Below, one piece after another: positions 38,033 to 48,087 of a stretch of 64,000 nt of DNA. Position numbers and translations under genes: made by a program. This stretch comes from Acetatifactor sp. (GTDB lineage Bacteria > Bacillota > Clostridia > Lachnospirales > Lachnospiraceae): assembly GCA_018385425.1 (NCBI GenBank), contig JAHBAA010000039.1, positions 1 to 64,000 of the forward strand, read 5' to 3'. Numbering within the stretch: position 1 is the stretch's first letter; the number at the start of each line of letters is the position of its first letter. The notes beneath the pieces were generated by a model that made no database searches, had not been told where the DNA came from, and saw nothing but the letters and a program-made list of their open reading frames with translations.

Positions 38033-39232
38033 ATGAAGGTTTTGGTTATTAACTGTGGCAGTTCTTCTCTGAAGTTTCAGCTGATCGATTCCGAGACAGA
38101 GAAGGTTTTGGCGAAGGGACTCTGTGAGAGAATAGCAATCGACGGAAGTATGATCACCTATACCCCTGCCGGTGGTGAGAAGGAGAAGCGCGAGGTTCCC
38201 ATGAAGGATCACACCGATGCGATCCGTCTCGTGTTGGAGGCACTGACCAACGAGAAGACAGGCGTTGTAAAGGATCTTAGTGAGATCGGAGCCGTAGGAC
38301 ATCGTGTGGTTCACGGCGGAGAGCGTTTCGCACAGTCCGTTATCATTGATGAGGATGTGATCAAGGCAATCGAGGAGGTCAGCGATCTTGCGCCCCTGCA
38401 TAATCCCGCCAATCTGATCGGTATTCGGGCCTGCCAGAAGCTGATGCCAGGTGTACCCATGGTTGTTGTTTTTGACACGGCATTTCACCAGACCATGCCG
38501 GAGGAGGCATATCTCTATGGTCTTCCCTATGAGTACTATAAGAAATATAAGGTGAGAAGATATGGTTTCCACGGAACCAGTCATTCCTATGTATCCAAGA
38601 GGGCGGCCGAGATTCTGGGCGAGAAGTATGAGGATCTGAAGATCATCGTATGTCACCTTGGCAACGGAGCCAGCATTTCCGCCGTAAAGAACGGCAAGTG
38701 TATCGACACCTCCATGGGTCTGACCCCTCTGGAAGGACTGATCATGGGTACCAGATCCGGTGATATCGATCCAGCCATTATCGAGTATGTTGCCGGGAAA
38801 GAGCACAAGTCTATTGCTGAGATGATCACCGTTTTAAATAAGAAATCCGGTGTGCTTGGTCTCTCTGATAATCTTTCCTCTGATTTCAGAGACATTGAAC
38901 AGGGTTATTATTCCGGTGATGAAAATGCGGTTCGTGCGATGAAGACTTATTGTTACAGAGTCCTGAAATATATCGGTTCTTACGTTGCTGCCATGGATGG
39001 TGTAGATGTGATCTGCTTTACTGCCGGTGTAGGTGAGAACGGACCTTTGATCCGCAATCTGATCTGCAGTCACTTAACCTTCCTTGGTATTACGTTGGAT
39101 CAGGAACTGAACAATAAACGCGGCGAGGATCTGGTGATTACGACCCCTGACAGCAGAACCAAGGTTTGTGTCATTCCTACCAACGAAGAACTTGCCATCG
39201 CCAGAGAAACCGTTCGTCTTGTTCAGAAATAG
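38033..39232 (+). CDS. ackA: Acetate kinase
   Basis: MKVLVINCGSSSLKFQLID; GHRVVHGGERF; FDTAFHQTMP; RRYGFHGTSH; LGNGASISAVK. Confidence 0.97.
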   Translation: MKVLVINCGSSSLKFQLIDSETEKVLAKGLCERIAIDGSMITYTPAGGEKEKREVPMKDHTDAIRLVLEALTNEKTGVVKDLSEIGAVGHRVVHGGERFAQSVIIDEDVIKAIEEVSDLAPLHNPANLIGIRACQKLMPGVPMVVVFDTAFHQTMPEEAYLYGLPYEYYKKYKVRRYGFHGTSHSYVSKRAAEILGEKYEDLKIIVCHLGNGASISAVKNGKCIDTSMGLTPLEGLIMGTRSGDIDPAIIEYVAGKEHKSIAEMITVLNKKSGVLGLSDNLSSDFRDIEQGYYSGDENAVRAMKTYCYRVLKYIGSYVAAMDGVDVICFTAGVGENGPLIRNLICSHLTFLGITLDQELNNKRGEDLVITTPDSRTKVCVIPTNEELAIARETVRLVQK

Positions 39233-39279
39233 ATATTACAATATTTGGTAGAAAAGTTTGAAAACATTCAAATATCTTG

Positions 39280-39308
39280 TTGACAAACCGCTATCTCATA
39301 TGTATAAT
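39280..39308 (+). promoter_or_regulatory. Perfect-consensus sigma-70/A promoter for the yceD-rpmF operon
   Basis: TTGACA (39280-39285), 17 nt, TATAAT (39303-39308). Confidence 0.85.
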
Positions 39309-39358
39309 GATTCAATGTGTGAAAATATTACTCACCAATCTTGTGCACAGGAGACGCT

Positions 39359-39883
39359 ATGTTAGTGAATTTATCTGATGTGTTGACCTCCGAAGGCAGA
39401 CAGATGAGTATGGAAGTTCCTCTTGAAATGACTGTATTCAAGAGCGGGATGGGTAGCTTCGAGATCTTAGAGAAGTCCTCCGTTGCTTTTACGTTCACGA
39501 ATCTTGAGCCGAATAAGGCCAAGGTATATGGAGCCATAAAGATTACTTTCCAGACCTACTGTGACAGATGCCTGACAGAAGTTCCCACGATACTTGATCT
39601 TGAATTTGAGAGAATCGTTACTTCACCGGAAGTTGCTGCAGAGGATGATCTGGTTGATGATCTGAGCTTTATGGATGGTTACCAGCTGGACGTAGAAACT
39701 TTTGTGTATAATGAAATCATTGGTAACTGGCCTGCAAAGATTTTGTGTAAGGACGATTGCAAGGGGTTATGCCCTGTCTGTGGACAGAATCGAAACGTGA
39801 TTGATTGCGGATGCGATACTTTCGTACCCGATCCACGGATGGCAGTGTTACAAGATATCTTTAACGCAAATAAGGAGGTGTAA
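39359..39883 (+). CDS. yceD: DUF177 / YceD family protein
   Basis: CDRCLTEV...DDLVDDLSFMDGYQLDVETFVYNEIIGNWPAKILCKDDCKGLCPVCGQN; precedes rpmF. Confidence 0.9.
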   Translation: MLVNLSDVLTSEGRQMSMEVPLEMTVFKSGMGSFEILEKSSVAFTFTNLEPNKAKVYGAIKITFQTYCDRCLTEVPTILDLEFERIVTSPEVAAEDDLVDDLSFMDGYQLDVETFVYNEIIGNWPAKILCKDDCKGLCPVCGQNRNVIDCGCDTFVPDPRMAVLQDIFNANKEV

Positions 39884-39885
39884 CG

Positions 39886-40068
39886 ATGTCTATTTGTCCT
39901 AAGAACAAATCTTCCAAGGGTAGAAGAGATAAGAGAAGAGCGAATTGGAAAATGAGTGCTCCCACTCTCGTAAAGTGCAGCAAGTGCGGCGAACTGATGA
40001 TGCCTCACAGAGTCTGCAAGGCTTGTGGTTCTTACAACAAGAAGCAGGTCGTTGAAGTTGACGAGTAA
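39886..40068 (+). CDS. rpmF: 50S ribosomal protein L32
   Basis: CPKNKSSKGRRDKRRANWKMSAPTLVKCSKCGELMMPHRVCKACGSY. Confidence 0.96.
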   Translation: MSICPKNKSSKGRRDKRRANWKMSAPTLVKCSKCGELMMPHRVCKACGSYNKKQVVEVDE

Positions 40069-40092
40069 TTCATTCCCTGAAGAATAAGCAGC

Positions 40093-40124
40093 AAAAAAAC
40101 CATAGGATATCCTATGGTTTTTTT
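40093..40124 (+). terminator. Rho-independent terminator
   Basis: aaaaaaaccataggatatcctatggttttttt. Confidence 0.8.
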
Positions 40125-40268
40125 GTGCCGTAAAAATCATTTTCCGGTTGTACCGATACCTTCGGACGTGACAAAAAAAGGCTTGATTTTTATGGAGTGC
40201 TTTAGTATATTATCCTATAGATATACGAACAGAGTATATTGGGAATATCTGACAAAGGAATGAATAGA

Positions 40269-41279
40269 ATGGCAGAGATGGTATGCGTGGCGGTAGATGC
40301 CGTCGGAGGCGACAACGCTCCCGTTGAGACCGTGAAGGGGGCAGTCGAAGCCGTAGTTCGGGAGAAGCGAATCAAGGTCTGTCTCCTGGGTCCGGAACCC
40401 GTTATCAGTGAAGAATTGAAGAAGTATCAATATCCTTTGGAGCAGATCGAAATCGTGCATGCTCCTGAGATTATCGAGACAGGAGAACCTCCTGTGTTGT
40501 CGATCCGCAGAAAGAAGGATTCCTCCATTGTGAAGGGTATGTATCTCGTGAAGGAAGGGAAGTGCGATGCCTTTGTATCTGCCGGAAGTACCGGTGCCGT
40601 ATTGGTGGGCGGACAGATCATCGTTGGCAGAATCAGAGGAATCGAGAGACCGCCTTTGGCACCTGTGATCCCTACGCTGAAGGGCGTCAGTCTGCTGCTT
40701 GACTGTGGGGCCAATGTGGACGCAAAGCCTTCTCATCTGGTTCAGTTTGCGAAGATGGGAAGCATCTATATGGAAAGTGTCATGGGGGTGAAGAACCCGA
40801 GAGTCGGACTGGTGAACATCGGCGTGGAGGAAGAGAAGGGAAATGCATTGACAAAGGAGACCTATCAGCTTCTCAAAGGCTGTGAGGAGATCAATTTTGT
40901 GGGCAATGTAGAAGCCAGAGATATTCCCTATGGTTTAGCAGATGTGCTCGTCTGTGAGGCCTTTGCCGGCAATGTGGTATTGAAGATGTATGAAGGCGTC
41001 AGCGGTGCCCTGATGAAGAAGATCAAGGAAGGAATGATGAGCACCCTTCGTTCCAAGATCGGAGCGCTTTTGATCAAGCCTGCACTGAAGAAGACTATGA
41101 AAGGTTTTTCTACGGATGAGTATGGGGGAGCACCCTTGCTTGGGCTGAAAGGTCTGGTCGTGAAGACCCATGGAAGCAGCAAATCTGTTGAGATCTGCAA
41201 TTCCATCCTTCAGTGTCTCACCTTCAAAGAACAAAAGATAAATGAGAAAATTCAGGGACAATTAGGTTCCCGGGAATAA
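40269..41279 (+). CDS. plsX: Phosphate acyltransferase PlsX
   Basis: VAVDAVGGDNAPVETVKGAVEAV; DAFVSAGSTGAVL; VCEAFAGNVVLKMYEGV. Confidence 0.95.
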   Translation: MAEMVCVAVDAVGGDNAPVETVKGAVEAVVREKRIKVCLLGPEPVISEELKKYQYPLEQIEIVHAPEIIETGEPPVLSIRRKKDSSIVKGMYLVKEGKCDAFVSAGSTGAVLVGGQIIVGRIRGIERPPLAPVIPTLKGVSLLLDCGANVDAKPSHLVQFAKMGSIYMESVMGVKNPRVGLVNIGVEEEKGNALTKETYQLLKGCEEINFVGNVEARDIPYGLADVLVCEAFAGNVVLKMYEGVSGALMKKIKEGMMSTLRSKIGALLIKPALKKTMKGFSTDEYGGAPLLGLKGLVVKTHGSSKSVEICNSILQCLTFKEQKINEKIQGQLGSRE

Positions 41280-41300
41280 AATAAAGAGAGGTAAAAAGCT

Positions 41301-41531
41301 ATGGAATTTGAAAAACTGAAAAATATTATCGCAGAAACATTGAATCTGGATCCGGAGGAGATCACATTGGAGGCTACCTTCCAGGATGATCTGGGTGCGG
41401 ATTCTTTGGACGTCTATCAGATCATTATGGGAATTGAAGAGGAATTCGATATCGAGGTTCCCGAAGATGTTGCAGAGAAGATTTCCACAGTAGAGGACGC
41501 TGTTGAAATGATCAAGGCTCAGCTGAACTAA
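41301..41531 (+). CDS. acpP: Acyl carrier protein
   Basis: [35 protein letters not shown] (DSL phosphopantetheine site). Confidence 0.96.
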   Translation: MEFEKLKNIIAETLNLDPEEITLEATFQDDLGADSLDVYQIIMGIEEEFDIEVPEDVAEKISTVEDAVEMIKAQLN

Positions 41532-41629
41532 TCAGATGCGTTGCATTTGAGAGACTTTGATGACTTGCGTCAGGTTAGATTTCATTAGGGCAGTTCGTTT
41601 TGAACTGCTCTTTCTTTTGAAAAGAGGAA

Positions 41630-42346
41630 ATGGTTTTGGAAAAGATCGATTATCAGGAATTGGAAGTAAAAATCGGTTATCAATTTGAGAACATCGGACT
41701 GTTGAAGCAGGCCTTGACCCATAGCTCCTTCAATAATGAGCAGCGGATCAATCGGGTCGGTGACTATGAACGACTGGAATTTTTGGGAGATGCTGTCCTG
41801 GAATTGGTATCCAGTGAATTTCTGTTTTCCACCTACCCCACACTCCCGGAGGGAGAACTTACGAAAATGAGAGCATCTATGGTCTGTGAGCCTGCATTGG
41901 CCTTCTGCGCCAGAGATCTGGAACTCGGGAAGTATTTGCGGCTGGGCAAAGGAGAGGATATGACCGGGGGCAGAGAGCGAGACAGTATTATCGCTGATGT
42001 CTGTGAGGCGATCATCGGGGCGATCTATCTGGACGGCGGAATGGAGAGCGCCAAGAAGCATATCTATCGATTTATTCTTTCGGATCTGGAGGACAAACAG
42101 CTGTTTTACGACAGCAAGAGCAATCTTCAGGAACTGGTTCAGGGAAAACTGAAGCAGGATATCACCTATGTTTTGTTGTCTGAAGAGGGTCCGGAACATA
42201 ACAAAGTTTTCAAGGTTTCCGTATTGATCGGTAAGGAAGAATACGGAAGAGGAACCGGAAGAACTAAGAAAGCTGCCGAACAGCAGGCGGCATACAGTGC
42301 ACTTTTGCTTTTGAGGGATAAAGGTTATGTATTTAAAAAGCATTGA
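41630..42346 (+). CDS. rnc: Ribonuclease III
   Basis: LTHSSFNNE...NYERLEFLGDAVLELV-type signature; C-terminal dsRBD; overlaps smc start. Confidence 0.95.
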   Translation: MVLEKIDYQELEVKIGYQFENIGLLKQALTHSSFNNEQRINRVGDYERLEFLGDAVLELVSSEFLFSTYPTLPEGELTKMRASMVCEPALAFCARDLELGKYLRLGKGEDMTGGRERDSIIADVCEAIIGAIYLDGGMESAKKHIYRFILSDLEDKQLFYDSKSNLQELVQGKLKQDITYVLLSEEGPEHNKVFKVSVLIGKEEYGRGTGRTKKAAEQQAAYSALLLLRDKGYVFKKH

Positions 42347-45300
42347 GGTTCAGGGATTTAAGTCCTTTGCGAACAAGATCGATTTTCAGTTTCACAATGG
42401 CATCACAGGGATCGTAGGGCCGAATGGCAGCGGAAAGAGTAATGTTGCGGATGCGGTTCGATGGGTACTCGGTGAACAGCGCATCAAACAGCTTCGCGGT
42501 TCCAGCATGCAGGATGTCATTTTCTCGGGAACAGAGAACAGAAAACCTTTGAGTTATGCGTATGTGGCGATCACTTTGGATAATTCTGACCATCAGTTGG
42601 CCATTGATTTTGATGAAGTGACGGTTGCCAGACGTATATACCGTTCCGGAGAAAGTGAATATCTGATCAACGGCAGTATTTGTCGTCTGAAGGATGTCAA
42701 TGAGCTATTCTATGACACCGGTATCGGTAAGGAAGGCTATTCCATCATCGGACAGGGACAGATCGATAAGATTTTGTCCGGAAAGCCTGAGGATCGAAGA
42801 GAACTGTTTGATGAGGCGGCCGGTATTGTGAAATTCAAACGCCGGAAGGTTGCCGCACAGGCAAAGCTGGAGAATGAACAGCAGAATCTGGTTCGTGTGA
42901 CGGATATTCTGACAGAGCTTGAGAAACAGCTGGCTCCTTTGGAGCGGCAGTCCGAGGTGGCGAAGGTATATCTGCGCAAGAAGGAAGAACTGAAGACACT
43001 GGACATCAATGTTTTCCTTCTGGAGCACAATCGTCTGCAGCAGCAGCTGGAAGCGATTGTTGAGAAGCTGAACAATGCCAGGACAGAATATGATGATACC
43101 AACGAGAAGTATCGAAATATCAAGGAAGAATACGAGCGGATCCAATCACAGATCGAGCAGCTGGAGACGGCCATCGAAGAGGCGAGGAATGCAGTCACCA
43201 CAGCGGACCTGACAAGAGGGAAGCTGGAGGGAGAGATCAATGTCCTGAAGGAACGTATCAATTCCGCGAAGGGCAGCGAGTCCCATCTGATGAACAGAAA
43301 GGCTGCGCTGGAAGAAGAGATCTCGGAGAAAGAAAAGGCGAAAGCAGGCTTCTTAAGCGAGAAGGAAGAAATCGATGCAGAACTTGATTCCTTGCTGCGG
43401 ACTGCAGGTGAAAAGCAGAAAGCACTGGAGGAGATTCAGAATCAGATCGCTGAGCTCAACGCCATGATCGAAGCCGGTAAGAATACGATCATCGCAAATC
43501 TGAATCAGCGGGCGGTGATCAAGTCCAAACTGGGTCGTTTTGACACCATGCTGGAGCAGATCGGATTCCGAAAGGCAGAACTTCAGGCAAGACTTCTGCG
43601 TGCAAAATCCGATGAGGCGGCCAGAGAGGAAGACATCAGAAAGCTGGAGGAGGATTATGAGGCTGCCTGTGAGGCGGTGCGCCTTTTGAACGAGCAGGAG
43701 GCAGAGGGCAATCTGAAATTGGGAGAGATCCGGGAAGATCTGACCAAGAAGGATGCACTGCTTCGAGAGAGACAGGCAGCATACCATCAGGAAAAGTCCA
43801 AGCTGGAAGCTTTGTCCAATCTGACCGAGAGATATGAAGGCTATGGCGGAAGCGTGAAGAGGGTCATGGAGCAGAAGGACTCTCACAAGGGGATCATCGG
43901 TGTCGTTGCTGATATCATTCAGGCGGAGAAGAAGTACGAGACTGCCATTGAGACTGCACTAGGCGGAAATATCCAGAATATTGTCACCGACAACGAAGAG
44001 ACTGCCAAAAAGATGATTCAGTTTCTGAAGGATAACCGGTACGGACGTGCCACCTTCCTTCCGTTGACCAGTATTCAAAAACCCCAGGAATTCAAGAATC
44101 CCGAGAGCCTGAAGGAACCCGGTGTGCTCGGAATGGCGGATGAACTTGTACAGATCGATGAAAAGTACCGCAATGTTGCCCGGGCTATGTTGGGGCGCAT
44201 TTTGGTTGTGGATACGGTGGACCATGCGATCAGGATCGCGAAGAAATATGATTACGGCATCCGTATGGTTACTCTGGAAGGAGAACTGCTTGTTCCCGGC
44301 GGTGCGATCAGCGGAGGTGCTTTCAAGAATAACAGCAACCTTTTGGGCAGACGAAGAGAGATAGAAGAGCTGGAGAAGAAGGTAAAGGAGCTCCTTTCTT
44401 CCATTGATCAGATGAATCGGGAGATCGATAAGACCAAGTCTGAGAGAAATCAGCTGCGTATGGCGCTTGAAAATCTAAAGATGGATCTTCAGCGCAAGTC
44501 CATTGAGCAGAATACTTTGCGGCTGAGTCTGGAGCAGGCGAAGGAACGGATGGAGGAGGAGACGGAGACTTTCTCCTCGCTGAAACAGGAAGAGAAAGAG
44601 ATCGAGGATCAGATCTTTCAGATCAAAAACGAAAAGGAAGCTGTGCAGCGTGATCTGGAAACCAGTGAAGGCTCCGAGCAGAAAATTACAGACTCTATCG
44701 CGGCTGCCCAGAAAGAACTGGAGGGGCTGAGGAGAGCGGAAAGTGAAGCATCTTCCCTTGTCAGCGAGTGGGAACTGAAGGTTCAGAAGATGCGTCAGGT
44801 ATACGGCTTCAAACAGGACAATGTCAATCGTATCGAGGAAGAGATTGCTCGTTCCAACAGCGAACTTGCAGAGATTTTGGAAGCGCTTCAATCGAATTCA
44901 CAGGACATTGAGGACAAACTCCATAATATCACCGAAATTGAGAAGACCATAGAGGCCTCCTTTGTCTGTCAGACGGAGTCTGAGAAGACGCTGAAGGACA
45001 GCCAGGTTCGCAGAGAAGAGCTGGTTTCCAGGCAAAAGAATTTCTTTGACAGACGGGAGGAGCTTGCAGAAAGGATATCAGCCCTGGACAAGGAGGTCTA
45101 TCGTCTGACTGCTCAGAAGGAAAAGGCAGAGGAGAGTATTGACGCTCAGATCAACTATATGTGGAGCGAGTATGAGATCACCCTGTCCGATGCCTCCACC
45201 CTACGCGATGAAAGCATGAATGATCTCGGTTCTATGAAGAAGCAGATCTATACCGTGAAGGATGAGATCAAAAAGTTGGGCCCTGTCAATGTCAATGCAA

Positions 45301-45884
45301 TTGAGGACTATAAGAATCTGATTGAGAGATACACCTTCTTAAAGACCCAGCACGATGATCTGGTAGAGGCGGAGCGTTCTCTGCTTCAGATCATTTCGGA
45401 ATTGGATGCCTCCATGAGAAAACAGTTCACAGAGAAATTCGCTGAGATCAATCGGGAATTTGATAAGGTGTTTAAGGAATTGTTCGGCGGAGGTAAAGGT
45501 ACGCTTGAACTGCTGGAGGATGAGGATATTCTGGAGGCAGGCGTGCGTATTATTGCCCAGCCCCCCGGAAAGAAGCTGCAGAATATGATGCAGTTGTCCG
45601 GCGGAGAGAAAGCATTGACGGCAATTTCACTGCTCTTTGCCATCCAGAACCTGAAGCCGTCACCGTTCTGTCTTCTGGATGAGATCGAGGCGGCATTGGA
45701 CGACTCCAATGTGGGCAGGTTTGCAAAATATCTTCACAAGCTGACGAAAAATACTCAGTTTATAGTCATTACCCACAGAAGAGGCACCATGGAGCAGGTG
45801 GACCGTCTGTATGGAATTACCATGCAGGAGAAGGGAGTATCCAAATTGGTAAGTGTCAACCTGATCGATAACGATCTGACCTAA
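42327..45884 (+). CDS. smc: Chromosome segregation protein SMC
   Basis: Walker A GIVGPNGSGKSNVADAVRWVLGEQ; coiled coils and hinge; LSGGEKALTAISLLFAI...FCLLDEIEAALDDSNV. Confidence 0.97.
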   Translation: MYLKSIEVQGFKSFANKIDFQFHNGITGIVGPNGSGKSNVADAVRWVLGEQRIKQLRGSSMQDVIFSGTENRKPLSYAYVAITLDNSDHQLAIDFDEVTVARRIYRSGESEYLINGSICRLKDVNELFYDTGIGKEGYSIIGQGQIDKILSGKPEDRRELFDEAAGIVKFKRRKVAAQAKLENEQQNLVRVTDILTELEKQLAPLERQSEVAKVYLRKKEELKTLDINVFLLEHNRLQQQLEAIVEKLNNARTEYDDTNEKYRNIKEEYERIQSQIEQLETAIEEARNAVTTADLTRGKLEGEINVLKERINSAKGSESHLMNRKAALEEEISEKEKAKAGFLSEKEEIDAELDSLLRTAGEKQKALEEIQNQIAELNAMIEAGKNTIIANLNQRAVIKSKLGRFDTMLEQIGFRKAELQARLLRAKSDEAAREEDIRKLEEDYEAACEAVRLLNEQEAEGNLKLGEIREDLTKKDALLRERQAAYHQEKSKLEALSNLTERYEGYGGSVKRVMEQKDSHKGIIGVVADIIQAEKKYETAIETALGGNIQNIVTDNEETAKKMIQFLKDNRYGRATFLPLTSIQKPQEFKNPESLKEPGVLGMADELVQIDEKYRNVARAMLGRILVVDTVDHAIRIAKKYDYGIRMVTLEGELLVPGGAISGGAFKNNSNLLGRRREIEELEKKVKELLSSIDQMNREIDKTKSERNQLRMALENLKMDLQRKSIEQNTLRLSLEQAKERMEEETETFSSLKQEEKEIEDQIFQIKNEKEAVQRDLETSEGSEQKITDSIAAAQKELEGLRRAESEASSLVSEWELKVQKMRQVYGFKQDNVNRIEEEIARSNSELAEILEALQSNSQDIEDKLHNITEIEKTIEASFVCQTESEKTLKDSQVRREELVSRQKNFFDRREELAERISALDKEVYRLTAQKEKAEESIDAQINYMWSEYEITLSDASTLRDESMNDLGSMKKQIYTVKDEIKKLGPVNVNAIEDYKNLIERYTFLKTQHDDLVEAERSLLQIISELDASMRKQFTEKFAEINREFDKVFKELFGGGKGTLELLEDEDILEAGVRIIAQPPGKKLQNMMQLSGGEKALTAISLLFAIQNLKPSPFCLLDEIEAALDDSNVGRFAKYLHKLTKNTQFIVITHRRGTMEQVDRLYGITMQEKGVSKLVSVNLIDNDLT

Positions 45885-45905
45885 GGAAAGAAAGAGGACA
45901 GAGGT

Positions 45906-46862
45906 ATGAGTAAGGAAAAGAAAGGCTTTTTTGCCAGACTAAAGGAAGGACTCACGAAGACAAGGGACAATATCGTTCGCGGAATCGACAGGGTGTTCAG
46001 CGGGTTTTCTGCCATTGATGAGGATTTCTTCGAAGAACTGGAAGAGATTCTGATTATGGGCGATATCGGTGTGACTGCCACCGGTCAGATCATTGAACGA
46101 TTAAAGGAACAGATCCGGGAGAAACATATCAAGGAACCTTCCGAATGTAAGCAGCTGCTGATCGACAGCATCAAAGAACAGATGCGTGTGGATGAGACGG
46201 CGTATGAGTTCGAGAACAGGCAGTCTGTCATTATGGTGATCGGAGTTAACGGAGTGGGCAAGACTACCTCTGTTGGAAAGCTGGCAGGAAAGCTGAAGGA
46301 CAACGGCAGAAAGGTATTGATCGCCGCTGCAGATACTTTCCGTGCGGCTGCCGGAGACCAGCTTGCTGAGTGGGCAAAGAGAGCAGAGGTTCCCATGGTG
46401 GGCGGCAATGAAGGGGCAGACCCCGCCAGCGTTGTCTATGACGCAGTCAGCGCGGCTAAGGCGAGGGGAGTGGATGTGCTTCTGATTGACACTGCGGGGA
46501 GACTTCACAACAAGAAAAATCTGATGGAAGAGCTGCGCAAAATGAACCGTATCATTGACAGAGAGTATCCGGATGCACACCGGGAGAATCTGATCGTTTT
46601 GGATGGTACCACCGGACAGAATGCTCTGGTGCAGGCGAGAGAATTCGGCGATGTGGCGAATCTCACCGGTATTATTCTGACCAAGATGGACGGGACTGCA
46701 AAGGGCGGCATTGCCGTGGCCATTCAGTCTGAACTGAAGATTCCGGTAAAATATATCGGTGTGGGTGAGACCATCGAGGATCTGCAGAAGTTTGATTCCG
46801 ATGAATTTGTCAATGCACTGTTTGATTGTAAAAGGGAAGAGGATAGGAACGATGGAGAATAA
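45906..46862 (+). CDS. ftsY: Signal recognition particle receptor FtsY
   Basis: GVNGVGKTTSVGKLAGKL, AADTFRAAAGDQL, LIDTAGRLHNKKNLMEEL, TKMDGTAKGG. Confidence 0.96.
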   Translation: MSKEKKGFFARLKEGLTKTRDNIVRGIDRVFSGFSAIDEDFFEELEEILIMGDIGVTATGQIIERLKEQIREKHIKEPSECKQLLIDSIKEQMRVDETAYEFENRQSVIMVIGVNGVGKTTSVGKLAGKLKDNGRKVLIAAADTFRAAAGDQLAEWAKRAEVPMVGGNEGADPASVVYDAVSAAKARGVDVLLIDTAGRLHNKKNLMEELRKMNRIIDREYPDAHRENLIVLDGTTGQNALVQAREFGDVANLTGIILTKMDGTAKGGIAVAIQSELKIPVKYIGVGETIEDLQKFDSDEFVNALFDCKREEDRNDGE

Positions 46863-48075
46863 GGCGTTAACGTTGGAAAGCTTTGAGAGAGCTTGTGAGA
46901 TCGTAAAAAAGGTGACACTGGAGACAAAACTGGTATACAGTGACTATCTCAGCAGTCAGACCGGAAACAGGGTTTTCCTGAAGCCCGAAAACATGCAGTT
47001 TACCGGAGCTTATAAGGTTCGGGGAGCCTACTATAAAATGAGTACCCTGACCGAGGAGGAACGTGCCAAGGGTCTGATCACCGCATCTGCAGGCAATCAT
47101 GCCCAGGGCGTGGCGTATGCTGCAAAGTGTTATGGGGCGAGAGCTGTCATCGTCATGCCTACTACCACACCTCTGATCAAGGTGAATCGTACCAAGAGCT
47201 ACGGCGCCGAAGTGATCCTTCATGGCAATGTATACGACGAAGCCTGTGCAAAGGCCTATGAGCTTGCCGAAGAGCATGGCTATACCTTTATTCATCCTTT
47301 TGATGATCTGGATGTGGCAACCGGTCAGGGAACGATTGCTATGGAGATCTTCAAGGAATTACCTCTGGTAGATTACATTTTGGTTCCCATCGGGGGCGGC
47401 GGACTGGCAACCGGTGTTTCCACACTGGCAAAACAGTTAAATCCCAAGATCAAAGTGATTGGAGTGGAGCCTGCCGGGGCAAACTGTATGCAGGTATCTC
47501 TGCAGAAGGATCAGGTTACAACGTTGCCTTCTGTCAGCACCATTGCAGACGGCACTGCGGTGAAGACTCCCGGAAGCAAACTATTTCCCTTTATCAAGGA
47601 GAATCTGGACGACATCATCACGGTTGAGGATGAGGACCTGGTAGTTTCCTTCCTGGACATGGTAGAAAACCATAAGATGATCGTGGAAAATTCCGGTTTG
47701 CTTTCTGTTGCAGCTTTGAAGAAGTTAAATGTGAAAGACAAGCGTATCGTCTGCATCCTGAGCGGAGGAAATATGGATGTGATCACAATGTCCTCCGTGG
47801 TTCAGCAGGGGTTGATTTTCCGTGACAGGATCTTCACGGTGTCTGTTCTCCTGCCGGATAAGCCCGGTGAACTCTGCAGGGTATCCGGAATCATCGCAGC
47901 AGAAAACGGTAATGTTATCAAGCTGGAGCACAATCAGTTTGTCTCCATCAATCGAAATGCGGCTGTGGAACTCCGTATCACGCTGGAGGCCTTTGGCACG
48001 GATCACAAGGCACAGATCATGGCAGCTTTGGAAAAGGAAGGCTATAAGCCAAAACTGGTGCGTACCAATATATAG
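46852..48075 (+). CDS. ilvA: Threonine ammonia-lyase
   Basis: FLKPENMQFTGAYKVRGAYYK; ASAGNHAQGVAYAA; PIGGGGLATG; C-terminal ACT-like domain. Confidence 0.92.
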   Translation: MENKALTLESFERACEIVKKVTLETKLVYSDYLSSQTGNRVFLKPENMQFTGAYKVRGAYYKMSTLTEEERAKGLITASAGNHAQGVAYAAKCYGARAVIVMPTTTPLIKVNRTKSYGAEVILHGNVYDEACAKAYELAEEHGYTFIHPFDDLDVATGQGTIAMEIFKELPLVDYILVPIGGGGLATGVSTLAKQLNPKIKVIGVEPAGANCMQVSLQKDQVTTLPSVSTIADGTAVKTPGSKLFPFIKENLDDIITVEDEDLVVSFLDMVENHKMIVENSGLLSVAALKKLNVKDKRIVCILSGGNMDVITMSSVVQQGLIFRDRIFTVSVLLPDKPGELCRVSGIIAAENGNVIKLEHNQFVSINRNAAVELRITLEAFGTDHKAQIMAALEKEGYKPKLVRTNI

Positions 48076-48087
48076 TGGGGGTTGTTC

